In this document: positions 1 to 11,673 of the stretch, piece by piece | Numbering within the stretch: the stretch's first letter is position 1 | How the letters are laid out: each line of letters opens with the position of its first letter | Made by a program: the position numbers and the translations under genes | NCBI GenBank assembly: GCA_036924285.1 | Contig: JAYKYS010000012.1 | Span: forward strand, 2,108,001-2,172,000 | DNA: 64,000 bases | From: Asterella californica | Lineage: Eukaryota > Streptophyta > Marchantiopsida > Marchantiales > Aytoniaceae | Reading direction: 5' to 3' | Notes under the pieces: model-generated | Seen by the model: only the letters and a program-made list of their open reading frames with translations | What the model was told of the DNA's origin: nothing | Database searches by the model: none

Positions 1-640
1 GCTTCAAGGAGATGCTTTCACAACATGGGAAAGCATTTGCCTTTGAGCCACACGAGATTGGGTGTGTAGACCCGTACGTTGTTACTCCGATGGTTATCTT
101 CACGGTACCACATGTGTCATGAAACCTGAGACCAATTCCAGTACCGCGGGCTCACTTGCCTAAACTAGTGGAGTTGCTGAAGAAGAAGATGCGGATGAAG
201 ATCTTGGAGTCGTAGTTTGCACCGTATTCAAGCATATGGTTTACAGTGCCTAAGAAGAATGGATCGCTGCAGTTCATCCAAGATATGCAACCGGTGAACG
301 CAGTAACTATCAAAAATGCTGAGGTGGGACCGATTGTGGATGAGTTTGCTGAAGCGTTTGCAAGAAGAGCAATTTACTCAATGAGTGATCTTTACTCAAG
401 GTATGATCAGTTTCAACTAGCGGAGGAGAGCAGAAGCTTCACGACAATGAGGACATCTTTGGGGTTGGTTAGGATGTGTACCTTACCACAGGGAGCTATC
501 AACTCGGTAGCACACATGATGAACGGGATGAATCGAGTTCTAAGGGACTACATATCTGAAAAGACGATGACGTTCTTGGATGACATTCCCATCAAAGGAT
601 GTGTGGAAGATAAGCATTAGATCAAAGGGGGTGTCGGCGA
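1..640 (+). pseudogene. Ty3/gypsy reverse transcriptase fragment
   Basis: Open from 246 to 620, with recognisable but broken frame upstream to base 1. The protein shows the RT landmarks of the Ty3 class: VPKKNGSLQFIQDMQPVN near the start, then LYSRYDQFQLA with the first catalytic Asp, the CTLPQGAINS block, and the FLDDI form of the catalytic YxDD box close to the end. The family copies template RNA into cDNA in cytoplasmic particles. The frame stops 8 codons after FLDDI and continues in other frames, so this is a pseudogene. Family assignment is firm from the motifs. Confidence 0.9.
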
Positions 641-706
641 TACGTCATCGATCACACCGCAGACTATGAGAAGATCTTATCTCGACTTGAGGAAGTTCGT
701 CTTACG

Positions 707-1286
707 TTGTCAGGTGCGAAGTCTATATTTGGGATTAGAGAGGTTTTGATCGTTGGTTCATTTGTGTGCATCGTTTGGTCGGAAGCCAGATCTGAACAAG
801 GTGGATGCGATTGGAAGGATGAAGGAGGTTTGCAACTCGCTGACAGAAGTCAGAAGATGTTTGGGTGCTTGTGTATTCTACCACATCTAGATTCCTCATT
901 ATGCGCATGTGGCGGATCCGTTGTATGGATTGTTGCGTAAGGGTCATAAGTTCAGATGGGAGGAAGAGCATACTGATGCGGTAAAGAAGTTGAAGTCTTT
1001 ACTATCATCTCCTCCAGTTCTGGGAAGGATTGGTTACAAGGGTGCTAGGCCGGTGGTTCTTAATGTGGATACAAGTCCAGTTGCAATTGGATGGGCAGTC
1101 AGACAGGATGATGAGGATGGAGACAGGTTTGCGGTTAGGTTCGGAGTGAAGGTGTTAAGTGCTCGACAACGTGCTTACCCGCAAGTAAAGAGAGAACTGT
1201 GGGATATTGTTTCAGCTATGAAAATTGAGAAAGAGTATTTGATTGGAGCAGTAGTGGTGGTTGAAATGATTGCTTGCCGTTGTTAG
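707..1286 (+). pseudogene. Ty3/gypsy RNase H region
   Basis: After the RT, fragments in shifting frames give the connection domain and then an open stretch (909-1286) containing HADPLYGLLRKGHKF-like text, KKLKSLLSSPPVL, and the RNase H opening VLNVDTSPVAIGWAV with its catalytic Asp. The SARQRAYPQVKRELWDIVSAM block is the usual next element of this domain. The normal continuation towards the integrase is out of frame. It belongs to the same pol relic as the flanking RT and integrase. Confidence 0.85.
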
Positions 1287-1329
1287 GGATGATCATGAAT
1301 TGTTCAACTCCTGATATTGCGCTGTTACG

Positions 1330-2885
1330 ATGGATCGCATATATCAAGTCGTGAACCCGGAGTTTAGACATATTGCAGGGAAGGATAATCCAATGGCAGA
1401 TATGTTATCTCGAGCTCGGTATGATGGGGAGGATGAGATGGTTGAAGATATTAACGACGTGAGTGTAAAGTTCTATTCAATTGCACAGACAGGAAGAGAA
1501 GATGAGTTGTTTGTTGAAGGATTGTATGATGGTGATTTGCTTGACATCGGAAGGTACCTTAGTACGATGATTAAGCAGACAACTTGGACGGATGAGAGGC
1601 TTCAGAGAGTTCGAAGGAAGGCCTACAACTTCATGTTGCAAGATGGATTTCTTTGGAAGCGACCGAAGCAGAAAGGTGGGATGCCGCTACGAGTGATTAG
1701 CAACAAAGAAGAACAGCAAAAGTTGCTCAAGGCGTTCTATGAGAGTCTTTGGGCTGGACATCGAGGGATTTGGGTCACTTTTACCAAGATGAAAGAGCGG
1801 TATTGGTGGAAAAACATGTACAGGGATATTGTATCTTTTGTGGAGTCTTGTTTGACATGCCAGATGTATTCAAACATCCGACATCGAGATGGATTACACC
1901 CGACTTACCCGTTGACAACCCACTTCAAGTGGGTGGTAGACTTGGTGATTATGCCGGTTGGATTGTGGCAGATGAGATACTTGGTACTTGTTAGAGAAGA
2001 TCTTTCAAATCAAGTTGAGGGTAGGGCACTTCGGACAAAGACAACTGAAGGGGTATGTAGATTTCTCTGGAAGAGGTTGTTTGTCGATATGGATGTGTGG
2101 GAAAGATCACTACAGATCGAGGAGAGTTAGATGCACATGAGGCTCATGAATTCTTTGCAAGGTGTGGGGTGAGGTTGTCACTGACAATTGCTTACAACCC
2201 CGAAGGGAATGCCAAGGGTGTACGTGATCATCCTTCATTTTGAAGACTTTGGTGAAGACCTGCAACGGAAAGGTGCGCGAGTGACCTCGACTCTTACCAT
2301 TTGCGTTATGAGCAGATCGAACGAGCTCGGTGATAGATTACATGCCGGTGGAACTCATCACAGGTCAGAAACCTATCATGTCGATAGAAGAACACGTTTT
2401 GACATGGAGTGTGTTACCTTGGGATGACAATCTGACTAGGGAAGAGCTTCTTGCTATTCGAATTAGGCAGATAGAGAGAAGACCTGAGGATATCCAAGCT
2501 GCTTTGGATAGGTTGCGAGAAGCACGGTTGAAGAACAAGGTCAGATTTGATCAATGACATCGTTTGAGACCTAGAGAAATCAAGGAAGGTGATTGGGTGT
2601 TAATCTATGACAATAGTCTAGACAACCATCAATAGTGCACTCCGGAAGTTTTCCAGACGATGGTTTGGTCCGTATATGGTGAAGAAGGTTCATGACAACG
2701 CAACTTACGCCCTGCAAGAGTTGGATAGAACGAGCTTGAAGGTACTAGTGATAGGTAAACATGTCAAGATTTTCAAAAAGAGAGATGAGGAGGTCGATCT
2801 AGCAGATATCTTGACGGAGTTTCAGTTTGAGGATGAGGATTATGCAGAAGACCTTGAAGGTGAGGTTGGGTATGATGAGAACTAG
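1330..2885 (+). pseudogene. Ty3/gypsy integrase and C-terminal tail
   Basis: Open from about 1330 to 2130, then 2330-2557 and 2676-2885 in other frames. Seen: HIAGKDNPMADMLSRA (end of RNase H), then a zinc-binding region in which GHRG and CLTC remain but the first His of the usual HHCC set appears replaced by Tyr, then HFKWVVDLV with the first catalytic Asp. The second Asp (TTDRGELDAHEA) is readable only after a shift near 2100. The C-terminal piece has the NATYALQELD and GKHVKIFKKRDEE text typical of the post-integrase chromodomain-like region. At least three frameshifts and stops make it non-functional. Confidence 0.88.
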
Positions 2886-4640
2886 GACGATAAGATGAGG
2901 TGCGTGCCGGTCCAATCTTTGGTTGGTATCTCTGGTGCATACCGGAGGATGCACATGTTCAGAGGGGGTGGATGTCGTGTCGTGGACCGGCTCCTATCTA
3001 AAATTCAGACTTCGATGCTTGTCGCTCCAAAGACACTCATGAGAAAGACAAGCTAAGCCCTAGCTTACAGACTTTTGGCGCAACTTCGGATCTTCTCTTT
3101 CATCGCATCAATGGGTAGAGCTCGTTATCAGCTTTTCAAAGGCATCTTGTTTACTTCATTTGGACGTTTAGTGAAAATGTTATGCGACTCGAAAGAAGGA
3201 AAAATCAAGCTAGGACCTAGTCTACTTGCTGACAGGATATTTGAGGCTTTATGCGTTATATCAAAGACGCAAGGGACATGCTTCATTTTATTATGACAGA
3301 ACTTCGTACGTACAGAGACTGTGACAAGGGAGCAGCTTAGGGGCTAGCTTGTGCCTGCGACCTTTCGATGGACGGTTTGGAGATTTGGGAAGTATAATAC
3401 ACGCGCGCAAGGTGTCATTGGGTTCAGATCTGTGCAGGCTACGCACAGGTTAAGACGGTTCTTGAAGAGACGGGATTGGGGGATGTGTACTAAGAGAAAT
3501 TGAGAAGGAGATTTGGAGACTCCAATTACTTGTGAAAGAGAGTTGGACCGTTCGGGCCGTTCCGGAGTCCAAACTTGCTGTCCTTGGATCCATCAAGATC
3601 TGAACACCGTGTTCTACAAGAAATTGAAGACGATACCAAGTTTCATCGGACGGTTTAGGAGTTCTGAGTGAAATTGACTCGCAGGTTGCGTCAAGTTTTT
3701 CATCGCATGCGATCTAAAATTGGATTGTTCTTCGCGATTGGTGTGCCAAGCTCTTCGTTCTTGGTGCCTATGCGACCAAGGAGTCTTCATCTACGCATAA
3801 GAGAAGACAATACGTGGATTGGATTGTTGGTTTGGGTGAGGTGATCGAATTTGAGCCACATGGAGTCCATTTACGTCCGTTTTTTGCAACCTGCGACTAA
3901 ATTTCTTGCGTGGGTTTGCAAGGAGAACTCCAAACGACTTGTTTGGATTCTCGTTGGGTTCGTGATAGCTAGATCTATCTACTAGGGAAGACGGATATCA
4001 GTTTAGACGATCCATTTGTGCGCTGTGTGCGATTTTAAGTCGCAGGGAGGAGTTTTTGGAAGTTCGGTCACTTGCGATAAAAAATCGGCGATATTTCAGC
4101 TGTTGGGAGTCGGATTTGAAGGTTTTTTGGATTAACGGAGTCAGCAGAGGAGACCCTATCGACATCTGAAGTCCGTTTGACGAAAGGAAGAAGTTCTCAG
4201 ATAGGTCTTTTTTAGTTTCTTCGCTACGAGTTTTGCTCTTTTGAGTTCGTTAGAGTTCTGGTTGGCTATATACAGCTTGTGGTAGCTAATTTTGGCTAAG
4301 AGCTTGTACATGGGTGTGGTTTGGACTTGGGTTTGGATCGCTTGATACTGCTGTGGCTCTGTTTGTTAGCAAAGAGAAGTTTCTCTTGCTTTGAGCTACG
4401 CTTCGGTGGTTTTGGGTCAGAGTTGTGATTCAGGGATTGTTTTTAGGGGCTATTGAAGTAGATTATAGACCGCTCTGGTCTGTTTCTCAGTTCTGTGCTC
4501 TTAGGAGAAAGAACCGGCAGTGTACTACATTTGGAGTTGGTATATATCGCAACATTCATTTTCGTGGTTATTTTTCTCTGTCTTGTCTCTGTTTCAGCAC
4601 GCAACATCTCCACAGCCAAGAACCTCGTGTTTTCCTGGAC
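2886..4640 (+). repeat. Probable 3' UTR and LTR of the gypsy relic
   Basis: A purine tract (2961-2972, agagggggtgga) is followed directly by TGTCGTGTCGTGG, a position and form expected for polypurine tract plus LTR start (TG). No convincing coding sequence follows. The segment has the G/T-rich, long-oligomer character of an LTR. Its end (CA) is not certain; somewhere between 4500 and 4600 is likely. Small open frames here, such as 3075-3296, have no recognisable domain and I do not call them genes. Confidence 0.5.
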
Positions 4641-4645
4641 ATCCT

Positions 4646-6366
4646 TCACGCAAAAATCCGACACGATAACGCCTCCGATAACATGAATGATTGAGGAAGC
4701 CTGGTCTGTCTACCAGCCTCCCCGCGTTGTGGATCCAACTCCACTGACGCACCTTGTGGTTCAGAGACACGTACTGCATCTCGAGTCACTGTCGCAGATG
4801 CTTCAATCTGTGTCACATCCGTCATGAAGTCGAAGTCCCTTCCATCTCCTCCATAAGAAGTGGAAGCTTCTGTTCCACCGGATCTCCGTTGAGCCATAGC
4901 CATACTAGCTATCCTCTGCTCCAACTGCTCAATCCGAGCAGCCATACCGGTTTCTGACATTGTAGCAGACGATGGACCGACGGGTCCTCTCCCAGGTGCT
5001 AGACCTCTATCTCCAGCTCGACCATCACGGCCTCCTTGAGCTCCTCCGCCTCGTCCACGATCAACCTTCCCTTGCCGCAACTCGGGATGGAGATCAAAAC
5101 AACAGTCACTATTGTGACCGTGTCGTCCGCAATGCTCTCATTGCCTAGGTACTGCTTGAGACGTCCCTGACGTCTCATAACCTCTCATCTGTGGACAGTC
5201 CTTCTGCTGATGAGGACCATCACACATCCAGCAAGGACCCGCTTGCTACTGGCTAGAGAAGGACGGCATGGACTTCTACCCACCAGATCCTCCAATACCT
5301 CCTTGAGATCATAACTGCTCCGCACGATCTTTACCACCACCATCACCACGCTGTTGCGTAGCCTATGATCCTCGAGAAGAGGTGGTCACTCCATGTGGTG
5401 TCTCCTTGCTGAACCCAACAACCACCACCCTCTCCTCCACCATGTTGAGCTCAATCCGCTCAGCCAGACCAAAGACAACCTCCAACGTCGGAGCGGTATC
5501 TCTAAGGAGAGTAGCATCTCTAACTCTCCTACGCAACTCCCGGTCTAGTATCCCCATACCAGAACTGGACTGCATGTGCTTCCGTCACCCCTTGGATAAC
5601 TCTGATCAACCGCCTCATGCGAGTAAACGCCTTGCGTAGGCTTCTCTCCAGTCTTCCGCTGGAACTCTTACAGACTCCTCAACTTGTCGGTCCGCACACC
5701 TTGATAGTTCTTCCTCAAACATTGGAAGAACTGAACCACAGGGTCAAACCCTGGTGGTATCCCGCTCACACTACCACCTGCTCCACTACTTGTGGACGCA
5801 CCGCTGTAGTAGGTACTCCGCCATCTGTGGATGTACCACTGCTACTGGCACCCAAACTCGTAGGTGCTACGCCTCCCGAAACTACGACAGTAGTGATAGA
5901 AACGTAGTTGGGAGACCAATGTTGTCTCCACAACTCGATCTCAACACTGTAATCTCGCCTGAACTCATGATAATCATCCATCGGCGGTCCCTCCAAGTGT
6001 TGCAACAAACCCTTCCACGCCATGAAGAGTGTAAACAGCTGTGGGTTCTGCATCTGCTGCAGATCGCACCAACTGGCAAAGTCCTGGATGAAGTCATCCA
6101 GCTCAATGATACCAACTGTATCCGAGTAACGTCGAGGCTCCTTTCGTGGCCCCATAGATCTCGTCCATGTCCCACAACAACGGTGTGGCGACACTAGACT
6201 CACCACCAGAAAACGCATTGTCTGCGTCTGACTCGTCCTCTGGAACAATTGACGGCAAGGGTGTAGATAGTCGATACCTCACCCCACTCAGTGTATGCCC
6301 ACTGTCCGAGAAGTCCCCACCAGAACCTCCCGAGAACTCCGTGATGAGAGAATCTCGATAACACAC
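4646..6366 (-). pseudogene. Ty3/gypsy gag relic with two zinc knuckles
   Basis: Read on the - strand. The N-terminal part (about 6366-6150) is acidic and Ser/Gly-rich. A frameshift near 6150 leads to MGPRKEPRRYSDTVGIIELD and a helical capsid-like stretch (MAWKGLLQHLEGPP, RDYSVEIELWRQHW). Around 5240-5190 is a CCHC-like knuckle beginning CWMCDGPHQQKDC, and around 5140-5080 a second Cys/His cluster beginning CGRHGHNSDCC. An Arg/Gly-rich stretch (RGRGGGAQGGRDGRAG) and a Met/Ala/Gln helix follow. Gag packages element RNA. Several frame changes between 5760 and 5080 show it is dead. Confidence 0.75.
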
Positions 6367-7039
6367 TCTCCAACTAGAATGTCGTAATCCTCGTCACCAT
6401 CGTAACCACCACTTGCCTAACCCCGCTCCTACTGAGCTCACCTATCCCCTACTAGGACGGTCAAGGTAAAGACAACTTGTACCTGCCATCACCATAGACA
6501 GCCTCTCACGGTCTGTTGGTCGTCACTCCAACCACATCGTGAGAGAGACAAAGATAGTCTGACTGGTCCGCAACTCCAGTCTCACTACCGACAGCACATT
6601 GGAGTGAACTCACTCTGGAAATCAAGCGCCAACACAAGCAAACGCGGTGCACAAACAGGAAGCAGAATATGAAGGGGTTCCAACCGCAAGAAGTCCAAAC
6701 GATAATCCTCCACAATCAAACATTCACATAAAGGGAAATCCAACCTCACCCGGACTGACGACTCCTCGTCGGTGACCACATGCACAATATATGATCACCA
6801 ACTGTCGTAACTGATACTTGAGATCACTAACTAGATGTCTACACCTTTAGTAGCTCCAAAAATATCCACGTGGTAGCTCTATTAGCTCACCCAAGACAAC
6901 TGCCACCAACTGCCTCCATACGCATCTCTACGATATAGACAAACACTACCACTCCTATAGGAATGTGAGAGAAGGTCTCCTACTACCTTAAACAAGTCCA
7001 TAAGTACTTGCACGCATCCCTAGAAGACACCAAGAGCTA

Positions 7040-7130
7040 TTGGTCTAGTGGTAAAGCCAAAGCTAAGACTACAGAGTTAAGAGTCCAGGTCCAGGAATAG
7101 TGTTGGGATGGGTGACCAGCTGGTTTTACA
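7040..7130 (+). other. 5S rRNA/tRNA-like Pol III-type segment in retroelement leader
   Basis: The stretch has GAGTTAAGAGTCCAGG followed 20-odd bases later by GTTGGGATGGGTGACCAGC. These resemble the box A and box C region of plant 5S rRNA (the GATGGGTGACC core is exact). Just upstream TTGGTCTAGTGGTAAAGCC looks like a tRNA A-box. The rest of a 5S gene is absent, so it is not a 5S rRNA gene. Some plant retroelements, such as Cassandra, carry 5S-derived promoters in their LTRs; this may be a comparable insertion. It reads + whereas the gag reads -. Confidence 0.4.
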
Positions 7131-10100
7131 CTTCTCACACAATTGGAACTTGGATACCTCACTCACGCACGCCAGCAAGCTGGCTTGTGGTGGACGCGGG
7201 CTCGAGCTCAGGCTCAGGCTCAGGCTCCGCTCCGTCTCCGCAATCCGCTCTCACGCCTCCGCACTCACGCACCTCTGCTCCTCGAAGCCTCTAAACGCCT
7301 CCTAACACTCACTCTCCACTCCGCTCTACTTGAAGTAGACTAGAACGGGTACAACACACCAAAAGAGACTCGGCTCCACCTCGAATTGCACAAGATTGCA
7401 CCAAAGGAGGCTCCAAAACAGCAAAAACAGCTTGCGGGTGCACACGGATAACCAAAATCTGACGTAAAACAGCAAGAACACCCAAAGTCAACCCAAAAAT
7501 CACTACAACAGATTCACAAATGCACCATACACACTTCGCAAATGCACACTCACACACAAGAAAACTCCTAAACTCGAGTTTCCACACGAAATTGCACAAA
7601 AATCTGACGTAACTAGCCTTTTTGCACTTTTGGATGACACGGCAACGAACTTCGACATGTCATAACTTCCTCGATGCTCGACCAAACTCCACAAAACTTG
7701 GTGCACTAGAATTGTCTCTCCAATGCGCTACCAAAGAGCCCACTCCGACCTGACATTGACAAGTACTTCGTCAGCCACGCCCAAACGCGCACTCCGGCTC
7801 CAACAAGTCACTTCAAGAACATTTCGTAAAATTTCTACAGCGCTTCCGCATGACAGAAAATCTCCACTCGATCCCACTACAGCAATCGATCTGCGACCAG
7901 CAAGGTTCCATGCGCCCACACACACCTCGATCACAGGTCCAAACAATCAAGCACGAACGACAACGCCCGAAGATACCAGCAGACGATTTCAGATCAGCGA
8001 GTTCTTACTGAACTCCGTCTCGACCTGCACTTAGTTCTTCGAGTAATCTGAACAGAGAAATTACCATCTCCAACACTACAACAAAGATTACTCACAAACG
8101 GTCAAGCCAAACCTACTCTAAGCACGAAGAAAATCCGAGTTACACTCAATTAGACTATCCACCATAACCTGGAGCTTGAAGACTCAACTCGAAGGACTAA
8201 GACATCCAAGCCCTACCTGCGAAGTATACCCCTAGTGGTCTCTCTCACCAACTCGGCCTAACGGCACTAACGGCCTTACCGGGATGCGCCACTTCGCACT
8301 CGGTCAACCTAGCCGAGGTGCCAAACTAACGTGAGATTACGTCGATAAGTCTCTATAGAGAATTTCTTTCTCAACAAATAGTGCCGAAACTTTTCCAAAT
8401 CAAAGACTACAATATTACAATTTTAGGTTGTAATATTAACTCTGTATAAGTCGATAACTCAATTGTCTCATTCTTGTTATGCGCTTCTGCGTATTTACGT
8501 TTCGCAAAGGATCCTTCAGCATGTCTCAAGGATTTTATGATTTCTTCTAGTGTATCCTTGGATGTTACAAGTCGTTCTATGATAAAAGTTGAGTGAGGAA
8601 AAGACAAACCAAAAGCTTTTTTTTCTCATTGGTCTATTTTTTGAGCAATGGTGTTCTAGTTGATCCTCGTGATATTTTCTGTGGTTTCAGGAGGCTACAG
8701 ATGGCGATTCGCGCGAAGAAGGATATGGTTGGAAAACTCTCAACCATGGCTACAATCTGGACTGAAGAATCAAGTGATTTCATGGAGGACTGAGTGCACT
8801 ATGATCGATTGAGTGGAGGTGGATATAATTCGTACCCACTGCGATATTTTTGATTGTTCTGAGAGGACTTGTGATAATTTTTTAAGAGCTGTTAATTGGG
8901 TTGGAGAGCTGACGAGAGCTGATCATTTTGATATCAAATTCAGCTGATTCTTGATCGTTTTGGATTGTGAACCGGTCGATTGAAGTTGAGAAGTGCAGAC
9001 GTGATGAGGCGGATATTGCAAACTGTGACAATCATGGGAGATTGGCTCTTTCTCGAGTTCTAGGTCGAATCTTTGAGTGAAACTTTTCGAGATTGATGGA
9101 TGTCTTATCAGTAAGATATTTGGGAAGTTTCATCTCAAATGATCGAATAAGTTGTTAGGGTCTTGGATCAAATGTACCTGGGTCTGTAAAGCTCTTAAGT
9201 TAGCACAGATTACAGTTTGATCCATATATGAGAGTTGGTTTGAGGTTTAGACCTAAACATTTTTTCAAGGAAGGTAGGAGTGAAAGGTCCAATAAAGCTT
9301 CTTGTGAAATTTTGTCATCATTGGTCCATTGAATTGGGAGAACTTAGATCTCAAAGTTCCCAAATATCTTATTGATTATGAAGGTCTGGGGCTGATTTCA
9401 GCTCTTTGTGATAAAGGAAAAATGAGTCATTATGAGTCATAAGTCGTTGTTTGAGTTTTCGGAGCTGCCAAGTACCGTCATCGTTGGTGCTATGTTGTGA
9501 TCTGAGTAGTGCCTTGAAACATACATGCTTTATCTTGCTGGAATGTTTAGTAGACCAAGGTATACAACAAGTTGTATTGGGACTCTATCAAGTTTGATTG
9601 AGTGGTCTTAGAGCATCTTTCGATTATACTAGATAGAGTTGTGGCGGTCGGATTGATAAGTAGTTAGCGTCACTGGAAAGCTATTAAGTCATGCTTTCAA
9701 CACCATAGAGTTATTTTCAGTTAAATGATACAAAGCTGAATATTTCAGATAAAGCACAAAAGAATCTATTTGTAACACAGTTTCTACAACTTATACGTAC
9801 TCTTTGGATCATAGCAAGCTTTAACCTTGAATCGAAGGAGTACACTTGCGCTAGAAGAGAACATTTAGGTTGAAAGATCTAGGTTTAGAGCCAACCTGTT
9901 CAAGCCACATACCTCTACACAACCATATATGTAGTATATTACTGGACAGAAAACACTTTATACAACACCGGCGGACATACCGATAGAGAGAAGATCAACT
10001 GAGGGAGGATCACTATCAGCGGATAGACCGGCAGAGGAAAGACCATTGGTAGACAAATTGACCAAGAGAGGATTGTAGACGGTGGACAAATCCTCAACAA

Positions 10101-11051
10101 AGGAGTTTCTAGTCGAAAGACATGCAATGGACAAGGACCGATTTTGTGTAAATTATAGTCCAATATTGGCATGATGAGAAATAGGAAGGGAGGTTGGGAG
10201 AAACATATTCAAGATGTGAAAGTTGAGTTCATATCACGGGAGGTTTTGAGTGCGACTACATGAGAAAAACATGGTGATGGTGAAAGAGAGTGGACGAACA
10301 CTCTTGAGGCTACTGGAATTGGTTGATGGATCATGATGGTTTATATGGAGGTTGAGAAAATCGTATTCGTAATGCGATGGTTGGATTTATTGCGAGGGAG
10401 AATATTGGTTGATGGATTGGGATGGCTTATAGGAGAAAATCATTGCTGAAGGTGAGTTCAAAGAGTTGGGAAGATACCACTGTACATAAATACGATAGTG
10501 GTTATGATTTAGGGTTTTGTTTGTGAAACAATAAGTATTTCAAAAACCAAAAAAGATGATTTGGATTAGGGATGATATGTATAAAGTTGAAGATGACAAC
10601 CAAGGACCGACTACTTGTTCTTATGAAAGATCAAGTGATATTTTCATTTTTGATAAATATATAATCTTTAATATATTTAAATAATTAGTTGATTGGAAAT
10701 TCTAGGTGATTGAAATTTCAGAAATTCAGACATTTTGGTATTGTCTCGAACCTTGCTGTTTATGGGTTTAGTTTTTTCAAGGCCAAGTGTTCAATAACCG
10801 AATCTGGTATGGTTCTTGTGATTCATGGAAGCCAATTCTATATTCTTGCACAAATAGTAGTTTTATTTATTCTATTTTCATGTTGTCCATTACTAAAATT
10901 GGAACCTGGTAAGAAAAATTTTAGACGTATGTATTCTGGAATTTTCTATATAAGAAACATTTTAACTTATTTTTATTTTAAATCATTTTCTTCTAAACTA
11001 TCGTGGATGTTAGAAATGAATTTTCTCATCTTTGATTTCAGTTGTTTGAGA

Positions 11052-11080
11052 TATCTTTGCTAAATTTTTTAGCAAAGATA
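11052..11080. repeat. Perfect AT-rich hairpin
   Basis: The 13-base arm TATCTTTGCTAAA (11052-11064) is exactly complementary to TTTAGCAAAGATA (11068-11080) across a 3-base loop of T. It lies just past the end of the 10710-11063 open frame. It could be a palindrome left by a transposon footprint or an RNA 3' structure; the sequence alone does not decide. Confidence 0.75.
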
Positions 11081-11338
11081 CATCTTGTCTTCCAACATTA
11101 GACGAGAATAAATTATTCTTTAGAGAATAATAAATCATTTATGCTCCCAAAGTCTCATGAGAAACCATTCAATTTGACATATGTTTTTCCGCACGCGATG
11201 CATCTCTCTTTCTCCATAATCTTCATGCAGGCTCGTTTGCGTGTATATTATTTGTCTATTTTCACCACAAACTTTCCCGAGCACAGATTATTATTATTGT
11301 ACAGTATCCAGTTTGGACCACCGTCTTGCAGACTACAG

Positions 11339-11673
11339 AAATTTGCTTGATCATACCCCCAGTAGGTTCCTTAAGCTTGATCATACCCCTGACGGGTTAT
11401 TGACAGTAGAACCGGTCATTTTATCTGTTGGTTCATCATTTTAGTACTTCCAACTTTGACTAAATATCACTGTAACTCAAAATATTTTAACATTATTCAA
11501 AATAGTTAGACTATACATGCTCTGAAATTTAATATGTGCAGTCTCACATGTGAGTAACATCACAAAGTGACTGGTTTTACAGGCAACAGCCAGTCAGGGG
11601 TTTGATCAAGCCATACATTGTAAGAGGGGTGTGATCAAGCTCAAGGAACCTACTGGGGGTGTGATCAAGCAAA
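11339..11673. repeat. Inverted repeat pair with TTGATCA-ACCCC units
   Basis: The left arm (11339-11402) and the right arm (11584-11673, reverse complement) share AATTTGCTTGATCA, then CCCCCAGTAGGTTCCTT, then AGCTTGATCA-ACCCCTGAC. Within the arms the unit GCTTGATCA-N-ACCCC occurs twice on the left and three times on the right, the right arm having one extra 27-base unit. The arms are separated by about 180 bases. This is the form of a small non-autonomous element or a foldback repeat. I found no clear target duplication. Confidence 0.7.

Larger units (their letters stand above)
1..4560 (+). mobile_element. Ty3/gypsy LTR retrotransposon, 3' part, decayed
   Basis: The order reverse transcriptase, RNase H, integrase, short acidic tail, purine-rich tract and LTR-like sequence is that of a Ty3/gypsy element read on the + strand. 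Protease and gag are missing because the window opens inside pol. The coding part is broken by several frameshifts and stops, so the copy is dead. The right limit is approximate: no second LTR copy is present in the window to define it, and a gag relic of an oppositely oriented element begins by 4646. Confidence 0.85.
4640..8400 (-). mobile_element. Second gypsy-type element, gag plus 5' leader/LTR, inverted
   Basis: On the - strand a gag gene relic (6366 to 4646) is preceded by about 2 kb of non-coding leader that probably includes the 5' LTR; its outer edge is near 8370-8400, where TGTTGAGAAAGAAATTC reads outward on the - strand. No pol follows the gag: at about 4640 the sequence passes into the LTR-like region of the first element. 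So either this copy was truncated by the other element or the two were joined by a rearrangement. Boundaries are approximate. Confidence 0.6.

Noticed and set aside
7040..7130. A real 5S rRNA or tRNA gene
   Set aside because: Only the internal promoter-like part is similar; the rest of a 5S gene and a cloverleaf are missing.
7100..7343. Overlapping + strand frames rich in Ser/Ala (three frames open together)
   Set aside because: Low-complexity CTC/GCT repeats keep all frames open; they sit in a retroelement leader.
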